A stretch of 15,368 nt of DNA, from the NCBI GenBank assembly GCA_964352905.1, contig CAYGTS010000058.1, forward strand, positions 1-15,368. Direction: 5' to 3'. The notes beneath the pieces are model-generated. The model did no database searches. It was not told the DNA's origin and was given only the letters and a program-made list of their open reading frames with translations. The translations under genes were made by a program, and so were the position numbers. The stretch is from CAYGTS01 sp964352905 (GTDB taxonomy: Bacteria > Pseudomonadota > Gammaproteobacteria > JAHCLG01). Positions 7,700-14,587 of this stretch are shown one piece after another. Numbering within the stretch: the stretch's first letter is position 1; each line of letters opens with the position of its first letter.

Positions 7700-7921
7700 A
7701 TGGCTAAAGAAGAACATTTAGAGATGGAAGGTACCGTGGTTGATACGCTTCCTAATACGATGTTTAGGGTTAAACTAGAGAATGGGCATATCGTAACCGC
7801 GCACATTTCTGGGCGCATGCGCAAAAATTATATTCGTATTTTAACCGGCGATAAGGTTCGCGTACAACTAACGCCGTATGACTTAACAAAGGGTCGCATT
7901 GTATTTCGTGATCGTACCTAA
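7700..7921 (+). CDS. infA: Translation initiation factor IF-1
   Basis: This 73-residue OB-fold protein binds the 30S A site during initiation. The sequence is nearly the E. coli protein throughout: MAKEEHLEMEGTVVDTLPN, FRVKLENGHIVTAHISGRMR, KNYIRILTGDKVRVQLTPYD, LTKGRIVFRDR. It is one residue longer at the C-terminus than the usual 72. A purine-rich AAGAGAT at about 7689-7695 serves as ribosome site. It is convergent with clpA, 51 bases away, the same arrangement as in E. coli, so the neighbourhood is ancestral apart from inserted elements and the ATPase gene upstream. Confidence 0.98.
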   Translation: MAKEEHLEMEGTVVDTLPNTMFRVKLENGHIVTAHISGRMRKNYIRILTGDKVRVQLTPYDLTKGRIVFRDRT

Positions 7922-7945
7922 TTCATTCTACCCGTCGTCCTTGGC

Positions 7946-7962
7946 AAAAACCGCGATGGCGG
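7946..7962 (-). terminator. Weak intrinsic terminator of clpA
   Basis: Read on the minus strand, CCGC-CATC-GCGG (7951-7962) forms a short GC stem followed directly by TTTTT (7950-7946). It lies 11 bases past the clpA stop, between the convergent clpA and infA genes. The stem is only four base pairs plus one possible G-U pair, so efficiency is doubtful. Confidence 0.4.
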
Positions 7963-7972
7963 CATCTTGGAA

Positions 7973-10246
7973 TTACAATGCAACGATGTCATCATTCTGC
8001 TCGGCGCTTATTTTTAATTTAATTTCACCGTGTTTAGCGATCACGCGCACGTGCCCGCCTGCGGCCAGTTTGCCAAACAAAATTTCTTCAGCCAATGGTT
8101 TTTTCAAACGCTCTTGGATTAAGCGTGCCATTGGTCTTGCACCCATGTTTTTGTCATAACCATTTTGGGCTAACCACACGCGCGCACTGTTATCCACTTC
8201 AATGCTGACATGCTTTTCTTCCAATTGTTGTTCTAATTCACAAATGAACTTATCTACCACACAGCCAATCGTATCCATCGATAACGCATTAAACTGAACA
8301 ATTGCATCTAAGCGATTACGAAATTCCGGTGAAAACGTGCGATTAATAATACCGTTGGAATCTGTCGTATGATCTTGTTCTAAAAAGCCAATTGAATTGC
8401 GGCTAATGAGATCTGCACCGGCATTCGTGGTCATAACTAAAACAATATGACGAAAGTTAATTTTACGGCCGTTGCTATCGGTTAAGAAACCATTATCCAT
8501 GACTTGCAGTAAAATATTAAAGACTTCAGGATGCGCTTTTTCAATTTCATCCAGCAATAATACCGCATGCGGATGTTTTGATACGGCATCACTTAATAAA
8601 CCACCTTGTTCATAGCCCACGTACCCGGGTGGTGCGCCGATTAAGCGTGATACAGTGTGACGTTCCATATATTCCGACATATCAAAGCGTAATAATTCAA
8701 TGCCTAAAATATTAGCCAATTGGCGCGTCACTTCAGTTTTACCAACCCCGGTTGGCCCTGCAAATAAGAATGAGCCTACCGGTTTTTCAGGATGACTTAA
8801 GCCCGAACGTGATAATTTAATTACTGAAGACATGGTTTCAATCGCATCATCTTGGCCGTAAACTAACATTTTTAAATCGCGCTCAAGTGAACGCATCACT
8901 TCTTTATCATTGGCTGAAACAGTTTTTGCAGGAATGCGCGCGACATTAACAATCACTTGTTCAATTTCGTTAACATCAATGATTTTTTTGCGCTTATTCG
9001 GCGTTTGTAATTTTTGAAAGGCCCCTGCTTCATCAACAATATCAATCGCTTTATCAGGTAAAAAACGATCATTGATGTGCTTAGCCGATAATTCTGCAGC
9101 AACTTCTAATGCGCGATTAGTGTATTTTACACCATGATGTTCTTCCAAACGGCTTTTTAAACCGCGTAAAATCATAATAGTTTCTGGCACGCTCGGCTCA
9201 TCAACATCAATTTTTTGGAAACGTCGTGATAGCGCATGATCTTTTTCAAAGATTTGGCGATACTCTTGATAAGTGGTCGAGCCAATGCATTTTAATTCGC
9301 CACCGGTTAACATTGGCTTGATTAAATTACTGGCATCCATCACACCACCAGATGCCGCACCCGCACCAATTAAGGTGTGTATTTCATCAATAAACACAAT
9401 CGCACCAGGTTCTTTGCGCAATTGTTGGATCACCGCTTTTAAGCGCTTTTCAAAATCGCCGCGGTATTTAGTGCCTGCCAGCAAATCGCCTAAATCTAAT
9501 GAGTAAATAGTCGAATTAGCTAGATTTTCAGGCACATCACCATCAACAATGCGTTTTGCTAAACCTTCCACAATTGCGGTTTTACCCACACCTGCTTCAC
9601 CTACAAAGAGGGGATTATTTTTTCGGCGGCGGCATAACACTTGCATGGCGCGATTCACTTCCTCATGCCGGCCGATTAATGGATCGATAACGCCTAAGCG
9701 TGCCATTTCATTTAAATTAGTCGCATATTTTTCGAGCGGGGTTTGTGCTTCATTATCCGTGTTACTTTCATCATCGACCATCGTGCCTGTTTGTTCAACA
9801 TCATTGTCGTGCACTTTAGAAATGCCATGTGAAATGTAATTAACTACATCTAAGCGTGAGATAGTTTGTTCACGAAGAAAATGCACCGCTTGTGAATCTT
9901 GTTCGCTAAAAATTGCCGCTAACACATTCGCACCATTAACTTCCATTTTGCCAGAAGATTGCACATGAAAAACCGCGCGTTGCAAAACACGCTGAAAACC
10001 CAAAGTGGGTTGAGTTTCACGCACCCCTTCTGAGATAGGGATCAGCGGTGTTGTTTCATTAATAAAACTTGATAAATTTGCGCGCAATGCACCCACATCA
10101 GCACCACAAGCGATTAACACGCTTGCAGCGGCGGAATTGTCGAGTAATGCTAACAACAAGTGTTCAACCGTCATAAATTCATGACGTTTTTCTCGTGCTT
10201 GTTTAAACGCTAAGTTAAGCGTGAATTCAAGTTCTTTATTTAACAT
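7973..10246 (-). CDS. clpA: ATP-dependent Clp protease ATP-binding subunit ClpA
   Basis: This AAA+ unfoldase feeds substrates into ClpP. It has 757 residues, the usual ClpA length. The N-terminal Clp repeat domain covers about 1-145 (LNKELEFTLNLAFKQAREKR, FMTVEHLLLALLD). An acidic linker follows. The first AAA domain has Walker A GEAGVGKT (216-223) and Walker B VFIDE (284-288). The second has Walker A GPTGVGKT (497-504) and Walker B LLLDE (563-567). The ClpP-docking loop reads SIGF (618-621), where E. coli ClpA has IGL; IGF is the form known from ClpX. A purine run GGGGGA lies just before the ATG. The adaptor gene clpS, normally directly upstream, is absent: the 385 bases to icd hold repeats and palindromes. 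Convergence with infA is conserved. Confidence 0.98.
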   Translation of the reverse strand: MLNKELEFTLNLAFKQAREKRHEFMTVEHLLLALLDNSAAASVLIACGADVGALRANLSSFINETTPLIPISEGVRETQPTLGFQRVLQRAVFHVQSSGKMEVNGANVLAAIFSEQDSQAVHFLREQTISRLDVVNYISHGISKVHDNDVEQTGTMVDDESNTDNEAQTPLEKYATNLNEMARLGVIDPLIGRHEEVNRAMQVLCRRRKNNPLFVGEAGVGKTAIVEGLAKRIVDGDVPENLANSTIYSLDLGDLLAGTKYRGDFEKRLKAVIQQLRKEPGAIVFIDEIHTLIGAGAASGGVMDASNLIKPMLTGGELKCIGSTTYQEYRQIFEKDHALSRRFQKIDVDEPSVPETIMILRGLKSRLEEHHGVKYTNRALEVAAELSAKHINDRFLPDKAIDIVDEAGAFQKLQTPNKRKKIIDVNEIEQVIVNVARIPAKTVSANDKEVMRSLERDLKMLVYGQDDAIETMSSVIKLSRSGLSHPEKPVGSFLFAGPTGVGKTEVTRQLANILGIELLRFDMSEYMERHTVSRLIGAPPGYVGYEQGGLLSDAVSKHPHAVLLLDEIEKAHPEVFNILLQVMDNGFLTDSNGRKINFRHIVLVMTTNAGADLISRNSIGFLEQDHTTDSNGIINRTFSPEFRNRLDAIVQFNALSMDTIGCVVDKFICELEQQLEEKHVSIEVDNSARVWLAQNGYDKNMGARPMARLIQERLKKPLAEEILFGKLAAGGHVRVIAKHGEIKLKISAEQNDDIVAL

Positions 10247-10355
10247 GACTGCAATCCCCCGTTAGATTGGTTTCACTAAAACTGGGTATCCATAATCCTT
10301 GCATACGCTCGCAAATTATTGTTCCCTATTACTAAACATAGTCGAAAAATCTGTG

Positions 10356-10367
10356 ATTTGCGCAAAT
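10356..10367. repeat. Perfect 12-bp palindrome upstream of clpA
   Basis: ATTTGCGCAAAT is self-complementary and lies about 110 bases before the clpA start, followed by an AT-rich near-palindrome (10370-10385). It could be an operator for a dimeric regulator. The rest of 10247-10355 shows no gene or convincing promoter. Confidence 0.35.
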
Positions 10368-10405
10368 AATTAAAAAATTTTTTTAAGATGGCTAATTGTC
10401 GCAAC

Positions 10406-10472
10406 ATGAACCCACCAGGCCTGCCCTGATGGGTTCATATTGAACCAACTGGGGCAGGCCTGGTGGGTTCAT
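10406..10472. repeat. Perfect 21-bp inverted repeat with nested hairpin
   Basis: The arms at 10406-10426 and 10452-10472 are perfect complements over 21 bases and GC-rich (containing CCACCAGGCCTGCCC). The 25-base loop itself holds GGTTCA-TAT-TGAACC. As RNA this would be very stable. It lies downstream of icd and next to element C on the minus strand. No T-run follows, so termination is uncertain. A 70-codon minus-strand ORF through this area is composed of repeat sequence and I do not call it a gene. Confidence 0.85.
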
Positions 10473-10573
10473 TAGCTTTATATTGACCAGAACGTTCAGA
10501 TTTGGCGATAAAAACGCCAGTCCTCTTGATAAGCGGGGATCATGACGTTCCCTGCTACGGAGTGAGTAGTTAC
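10473..10573 (-). mobile_element. Repeat element, copy C (short form without the long hairpin)
   Basis: On the minus strand it begins GTAACTACTCACTCCGTAGC (10573 downward), the left end also found in copies A and B. It contains TATCGCCAAATCTGAACGTTC and AATATAAAG as in copy B. In place of the long hairpin it has only a short GGCG-TTTTTAT-CGCC stem, so the central part looks deleted or never acquired. Palindromes flank it on both sides. The right-hand terminal repeat seen in copy B is missing. Confidence 0.65.
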
Positions 10574-10610
10574 CCAGTAATGTTGTACAAAAAATAGCCA
10601 ACATTACTGG
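10574..10610. repeat. 12-bp inverted repeat downstream of icd
   Basis: CCAGTAATGTTG (10574-10585) and CAACATTACTGG (10599-10610) are perfect arms with a 13-base loop. It starts exactly where element C ends and lies 21 bases past the icd stop. On the minus strand the loop, not the tail, holds the T-run, so it does not look like a standard terminator, although it may still stabilise or end the icd message. Confidence 0.7.
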
Positions 10611-10631
10611 TTCAAAGTTAGCGGAATGTTT

Positions 10632-11885
10632 CTACATGTGTGTAATTAATGCATCACCAAATTGTGAACAACTCAGTAATTTTGCGCCGGTTAATAAACG
10701 CTCAAAATCGTAGGTCACGGTTTTGGCGGCAATCGCTCCTTCCATTGCTTTAATGATCAAATCAGCGGCTTCAACCCAACCTAAATGACGTAACATCATT
10801 TCAGCAGATAAAACTAACGAGCCAGGATTAACTTTGTCTTGCCCCGCATATTTGGGGGCGGTACCGTGTGTGGCTTCAAATACGGCAACGCCATCGCCAA
10901 TGTTAGCGCCAGGTGCAATACCTATACCACCCACTTGTGCTGCAAGTGCGTCGGATAAGTAGTCACCGTTTAAATTCATGGTGGCAATCACGCTGTAATC
11001 TTCTGGGCGTAATAAAATTTGTTGCAAGAAGGCATCAGCTATCACATCTTTAATAATAATATCTTTGCCGGTTTTAGGATTTTTTAAAACATGCCAAGGA
11101 CCGCCATCTAAAGGTTTGGCACCAAATTCTTCTCTCGCAACTTGATAACCCCAGTCTTTAAACGCACCTTCGGTGAATTTCATGATATTACCTTTGTGAA
11201 CTAAGGTTACAGAAGGACAATCATTATCAATAGCATATTGAATGGTTTGCCTGATTAAACGCGAGGAACCTTGGTAGGAAATCGGTTTAATGCCAATGCC
11301 ACAATGTTCAGGAAAACGAATTTTTTTAACCTGCATGTCTTTTTCTAAGAATTGAATGACTTTTTTCGCTTCGGGTGTATCAGCTTGCCATTCAATTCCC
11401 GCATAAATATCTTCAGAATTTTCACGGAAAATCACCATATTGGTTTTTTCCGGTTGTTTTAAAGGGCTAGGTGTGCCTGCAAAATAACGCACCGGGCGCA
11501 AACAAACATATAAGTCAAGTTGTTGGCGAATGGCCACGTTTAATGAGCGAATACCACCACCAACTGGCGTGGTTAAGGGTCCTTTAATCGCAACCACATA
11601 GTCTTTAATTGCTGCTAAGGTTTCTGTTGGTAACCATTGATTGTCACCATAAACTTCGCAGGCTTTCTCCCCAGCATAAATTTCCATCCAGGCAATTTTG
11701 CGATCATGACCGTAAGCTTTAACAACCGCGGCATCAATGACCTTGCGCATGACAGGGGTAATATCAACCCCAATACCGTCACCTTCGATAAAAGGAATAA
11801 TCGGTGTTTTCGGTACGTTGATTGAAAAGTCTGAATTAACGGTAATTTTTTCGCCTTGAGGAATTTTGATATGCTGATAGGACAT
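10632..11885 (-). CDS. icd: Isocitrate dehydrogenase, NADP-dependent
   Basis: This TCA-cycle enzyme oxidatively decarboxylates isocitrate to 2-oxoglutarate with NADP. Its 417 residues compare with 416 in E. coli. Seen in order: PIIPFIEGDGIGVDITPVM (28-46); the substrate loop GPLTTPVGGGIRSLNVAIRQ (102-121), whose serine S114 corresponds to the E. coli Ser113 phosphorylated by AceK; the LDLYVCLRPVRYF strand; and HGTAPKYAGQDKVNPGS, the NADP-selecting signature. A GGAGAA ribosome site (complement of 11893-11898) lies 7 bases before the ATG. It is divergent from xseA across 75 bases. No aceK gene is in the window, so phospho-control cannot be judged. Downstream are two palindromes and element C. 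Confidence 0.98.
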   Translation of the reverse strand: MSYQHIKIPQGEKITVNSDFSINVPKTPIIPFIEGDGIGVDITPVMRKVIDAAVVKAYGHDRKIAWMEIYAGEKACEVYGDNQWLPTETLAAIKDYVVAIKGPLTTPVGGGIRSLNVAIRQQLDLYVCLRPVRYFAGTPSPLKQPEKTNMVIFRENSEDIYAGIEWQADTPEAKKVIQFLEKDMQVKKIRFPEHCGIGIKPISYQGSSRLIRQTIQYAIDNDCPSVTLVHKGNIMKFTEGAFKDWGYQVAREEFGAKPLDGGPWHVLKNPKTGKDIIIKDVIADAFLQQILLRPEDYSVIATMNLNGDYLSDALAAQVGGIGIAPGANIGDGVAVFEATHGTAPKYAGQDKVNPGSLVLSAEMMLRHLGWVEAADLIIKAMEGAIAAKTVTYDFERLLTGAKLLSCSQFGDALITHM

Positions 11886-11910
11886 GCTATTGTTCTCCGA
11901 ATAATCACTT

Positions 11911-11935
11911 TGCTATAAAGGTTGAGAGGATAGCA
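11911..11935. promoter_or_regulatory. Short inverted repeat between icd and xseA
   Basis: TGCTAT (11911-11916) and ATAGCA (11930-11935) are inverted arms 13 bases apart in the 75-base gap between the divergent starts. This is possibly an operator. I could not assign a convincing -35/-10 pair for either gene. Confidence 0.25.
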
Positions 11936-11960
11936 TTTTCTCTATTGAAAGGGTACTACC

Positions 11961-13334
11961 ATGCTTAAAGAAAAACACATACTTTCGGTTTCAGAGTTAA
12001 ACTTTAGCGCACGCGCATTGCTTGAAAATCAATTCCCAAATATTTGGGTGCAGGGTGAAATTTCCAATTTGGCACGCCCAAGTTCTGGGCATTTATATTT
12101 CTCATTAAAAGACCAAGGTGCGCAAATCCGTGCAGCTTTTTTTCGTGGGCATGCACACCGCAGCCGTGTTGAACTTAAAGATGGTTTGCAAGTGATTGTG
12201 CGCGCTAAAGTGAGTCTTTACCCTAATCGCGGGGATTATCAATTAATCGTTGAAGAAATTGAAGATGCTGGATTTGGGTTGTTACAAAAAGCGTTTGAAG
12301 AATTAAAAAATAAATTGCAAAAGGCCGGTCTGTTTGATAAAGCCCATAAAAAACCTATTCCACGTTATCCGCAAAAAATTGGGATTATCACCTCCACTAG
12401 TGGCGCTGCTATCCGTGATGTATTAACAACACTAAAGCGCCGCTACCCCATTGCCACAATTATTCTTTATCCTTGTAGCGTGCAAGGTAAAACCGCAGCA
12501 CGTGAAATTAAACACGCACTAGAATTAGCCAATCAGCATAATAGTTGTGATGTATTAATTCTATGCCGCGGCGGTGGATCGCTTGAAGATTTGTGGCCGT
12601 TTAATGAAGAAATCACCGCACAAGCAATTTTTGCCAGCCAACTGCCGGTTATTAGTGGTGTTGGTCATGAGGTGGATATTACGATTGCCGATTTCGTGGC
12701 TGATCTGCGCGCGGCAACCCCAACAGCAGCGGCAGAACTCGCCACACCCAATCAAGCTGAATTACAACAAAGTTTAGTTTATTTACAACAGAAATTAAGC
12801 AAGCTGATATTACAGTTATTGCAACACGGGCAACACACTTTACATCATTTGCAAAAACGCCTGCGTCATCCGCGCGCATTGTTGCAAGATTATCAGCAGC
12901 AATTAGATCATTTTGAATTGAGTTTGTTCAATATTATTAAGCTACAGTTACAGGCTAAACAATTATTGCTGCAAAAAATCGCGCAACACTTTATCCCTAA
13001 AAGTTTACAACAACAAATTGTTCATCAACAACAGCATATGAAACAACTACAGCAAAATTTAAGTTATTTTATGCAGGCACAATTAAACAATAAACAACAA
13101 CAGCTAAAGCAATTAGCCAGCACCTTAAATGCAGTGAGTCCACTGGCCACCTTGCAACGTGGTTATGCAATTGTGCAAGATGCAACGAGTGGTGATATTA
13201 TTCGTGAAACTAACGTTGTAAAAATAGGCACGCAAATTAAAGCAAAATTAGCACAGGGTGTGTTAATCGCAACCGTGGATGAGATCAAGTGTGACTACTC
13301 ACTCCGTAGCAGAGAACATCCATATTTGGGCTAA
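11961..13334 (+). CDS. xseA: Exodeoxyribonuclease VII large subunit
   Basis: This is the catalytic subunit of exonuclease VII, which degrades single-stranded DNA from both ends with XseB. The protein has 457 residues. An N-terminal OB-fold spans about 5-100 (FPNIWVQGEISNL, SGHLYFSLKD). The nuclease core has IGIITSTSGAAIRDVL (with D153), CRGGGSLEDLWPFNEE (with R203) and VISGVGHEVDITIADFVADL (with H236 and D239). These match the catalytic D155/R205/H238/D241 set of E. coli by position. A glutamine-rich coiled coil follows (265-385), then SPLATLQRGYAIV (393-405). AAAGGG lies 7 bases before the ATG. The last 14 codons (C444-G457, ending DYSLRSREHPYLG) are encoded by repeat element A, so the native C-terminus has been replaced. 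xseB is not adjacent. Loss of a few terminal residues is probably tolerated. Confidence 0.97.
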   Translation: MLKEKHILSVSELNFSARALLENQFPNIWVQGEISNLARPSSGHLYFSLKDQGAQIRAAFFRGHAHRSRVELKDGLQVIVRAKVSLYPNRGDYQLIVEEIEDAGFGLLQKAFEELKNKLQKAGLFDKAHKKPIPRYPQKIGIITSTSGAAIRDVLTTLKRRYPIATIILYPCSVQGKTAAREIKHALELANQHNSCDVLILCRGGGSLEDLWPFNEEITAQAIFASQLPVISGVGHEVDITIADFVADLRAATPTAAAELATPNQAELQQSLVYLQQKLSKLILQLLQHGQHTLHHLQKRLRHPRALLQDYQQQLDHFELSLFNIIKLQLQAKQLLLQKIAQHFIPKSLQQQIVHQQQHMKQLQQNLSYFMQAQLNNKQQQLKQLASTLNAVSPLATLQRGYAIVQDATSGDIIRETNVVKIGTQIKAKLAQGVLIATVDEIKCDYSLRSREHPYLG

Positions 13335-13464
13335 AAACGGCGAAAATCTTTTATCGAAATTCTCATTTATTATTCATAAAGCGCGTGTTTTAGTGTTTTT
13401 AATGTGACCTTGCCTCAAATCTGACCGTTCTTGAGTCATTCAACATCACGCCGGGAATTACGCG
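13291..13464 (+). mobile_element. Repeat element, copy A (mosaic), overlapping the xseA 3' end
   Basis: The left half (GTGACTACTCACTCCGTAGC, GAACATCCATATTTGGGCTA, CGGCGAAAATCTTTTATCG) matches copy B. The right half (GTTTTTAATGTGACCTTGCC, CAAATCTGACCGTTCTTGAG, and an end in GGGAATTACGC) matches copy D. The hairpin arms no longer pair well, because one arm is of B type and the other of D type. The element supplies the xseA stop codon at 13332-13334. The right border is estimated from similarity to D. Confidence 0.75.
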
Positions 13465-13495
13465 ATACAGTATTCCAAAATATTCATGGTTGATC

Positions 13496-13501
13496 TATAA
13501 T
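13496..13501 (+). promoter_or_regulatory. Possible -10 element of the secreted-protein gene
   Basis: A consensus TATAAT lies 37 bases before the ATG at 13539. The spot for a -35 (TTCCAA, 13473-13478) matches only three of six bases. It falls just right of element A. Confidence 0.35.
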
Positions 13502-13538
13502 GGCAATCCATTGTAAAAATATAAAAAGGGGTTATTTT

Positions 13539-13973
13539 ATGCCTAGGCTATTAGTAGTTGTAGTTGCTCTGTTTTTTCTTTTATTTTCTGGCGTTAATGT
13601 GTTCGCGACTTCCATTGTACTAAAAAAAGGGGAATCAAAAACAATCGTTTGGGTAACAAAAAAGACTTCAAGGTGCGTTGCTAAGGTAACAGCAAAAAAT
13701 GTTGAGGTTGGCTATGAATCTGCGTTCTATAGTCCTCACTATCCTACCTGGGCTTTCTTGATCACTCTAATCCCTGATGTTGACTTTGATTCTGTGCATT
13801 CAAATAGCTACAAAGGCGTGCTTAAGTTCGATCAATCAGGACAGACTCAAGAACTCGGGATGTATGACACCCTCTTCGACTTCGATAAACCTCCTCTTTT
13901 ACGCTATTCTTTAACAATAAAAAACAATGGATTAAATCCTGTTAAGGTGAATTGGGACAAATGTAAGAATTGA
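13539..13973 (+). CDS. Small secreted protein of unknown function
   Basis: I do not recognise this protein. I start at the ATG at 13539 (144 residues). An AAGGGG ribosome site (13526-13531) lies 7 bases ahead, and the protein then opens with a clear signal peptide: MPR, a hydrophobic stretch LLVVVVALFFLLFSGV, and a likely signal peptidase I site after NVFA. A start 39 bases further upstream would add a charged stretch before the signal and has no ribosome site. The mature part (about 122 residues) is probably periplasmic or secreted. It is beta-rich looking, with polar strands (GESKTIVWVTKKTSRCVAKV, YSLTIKNNGLNPVKVNW) and two cysteines, one early (SRC) and one five residues from the end region (DKCKN), which may form a disulfide. 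The stop (TGA 13971-13973) sits one base before element B. The gene lies entirely inside the composite unit and may be its cargo. Confidence 0.75.
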   Translation: MPRLLVVVVALFFLLFSGVNVFATSIVLKKGESKTIVWVTKKTSRCVAKVTAKNVEVGYESAFYSPHYPTWAFLITLIPDVDFDSVHSNSYKGVLKFDQSGQTQELGMYDTLFDFDKPPLLRYSLTIKNNGLNPVKVNWDKCKN

Positions 13974-13974
13974 T

Positions 13975-14153
13975 GTAACTACTCACCCCGTAGCAGAGAA
14001 CATCCATACTTGGGCTAAAACCGGCGAAAATATTTTTGAGAAAGCGCAGTTTATGAGTTATAAATGAGCATTTCGATAAAAGATTTTCGCCGGTTTTATC
14101 GCCAAACCTGAACGTTCTTGGGAAATATAAAGTTAAAAGGGGTGAGCAGTTAC
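13975..14153 (+). mobile_element. Repeat element, copy B, complete with terminal inverted repeats and hairpin
   Basis: This 179-base element has 15-bp terminal inverted repeats (13975-13989 and 14139-14153, 14 of 15 matching). Inside are perfect 16-bp hairpin arms TAAAACCGGCGAAAAT (14016-14031) and its complement (14083-14098), extended by a few more pairs. The loop (14032-14082) carries the same core as copies A and D but in the opposite orientation. The GATCGCCAAAC-like block and GAACGTTCTTGGG follow. It lies between the secreted-protein stop and the vapC stop. Confidence 0.8.
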
Positions 14154-14170
14154 GATCAAGTACCATTACC

Positions 14171-14587
14171 CTACAAGGAATAGGTTACCAGATATTTCTG
14201 TTTGCTATATTCAATTATTTTACTGTCTTTGGTAACCAGTGTCAGGTTTTCAATTCTTGCCGTCGCAACAATAATGCGATCAGCAGGATCACCATGAAAA
14301 TCACCGGGTAAGCGGCTACTCTCAACGGCAATATTGGGGGATAAGGGTAGCAACTGAATACCGGTTAATTGCAGGGATTTATTAATCCATTCTAAACAAG
14401 GCGAAGTTAAAATTATTTTTTTTTTTGCTTCCAACATGGCCAACTCCCATGTTGAAATAGTTGAAAGGAAAATATTATTTTCAGCGACAAAACTTTGAAT
14501 ATAATTAATTGCTTTTTTTGATAAATTTGCATCACCATTAACAAGCCAAATCCAAGCGTGTGTATCTAATAATATTGATCTAGTCAT
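14171..14587 (-). CDS. PIN-domain toxin, VapC family ribonuclease
   Basis: This 138-residue toxin is expected to cleave RNA, using a metal held by acidic residues. The PIN core is visible: D8 in LLDTHAWIW, E48 in STISTWELAM, D103 in GDPADRIIVATA and D121 in LVTKDSKI. I start at the ATG at 14585-14587. It overlaps the end of the antitoxin gene by 8 bases (ATGACTAG), the usual coupling in such pairs, and yields the family-typical N-terminus MTRSILLDTHAW. An upstream in-frame ATG would lie deep inside the antitoxin gene. The partner upstream is a Phd/YefM-type antitoxin. The 3' end lies 17 bases from the end of element B. Confidence 0.93.
   Translation of the reverse strand: MTRSILLDTHAWIWLVNGDANLSKKAINYIQSFVAENNIFLSTISTWELAMLEAKKKIILTSPCLEWINKSLQLTGIQLLPLSPNIAVESSRLPGDFHGDPADRIIVATARIENLTLVTKDSKIIEYSKQKYLVTYSL

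Larger units (their letters stand above)
13291..14153. mobile_element. Composite unit: elements A and B flanking a secreted-protein gene
   Basis: The outer ends are inverted repeats: GTGACTACTCACTCC at 13291-13305, and GGGGTGAGCAGTTAC at 14139-14153, whose complement is GTAACTGCTCACCCC. The identical 8-mer GATCAAGT abuts both ends exactly (13283-13290 and 14154-14161), as a target duplication would. Inside are copy A, the 13539-13973 gene and copy B. There is no transposase, so any movement would have depended on an enzyme supplied elsewhere. The duplication could also be chance, but exact abutment at both ends argues against that. Confidence 0.6.

Noticed and set aside
10392..10604. 70-codon minus-strand ORF between clpA and icd
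   Set aside because: It is made entirely of element C and the 21-bp palindrome; it has no ribosome site, and its YSLRSRE stretch is the same repeat reading seen at the xseA end.
10356..10640. CRISPR array, tRNA or rRNA genes anywhere in the window
   Set aside because: The repeated sequences are few, unequal in length and mosaic, without regular spacers; I saw no cloverleaf or rRNA-like sequence.
11615..11908. Other-frame ORFs over icd, clpA, xseA and the reductase gene
   Set aside because: They lie wholly over strongly conserved genes, lack ribosome sites and show no family features.
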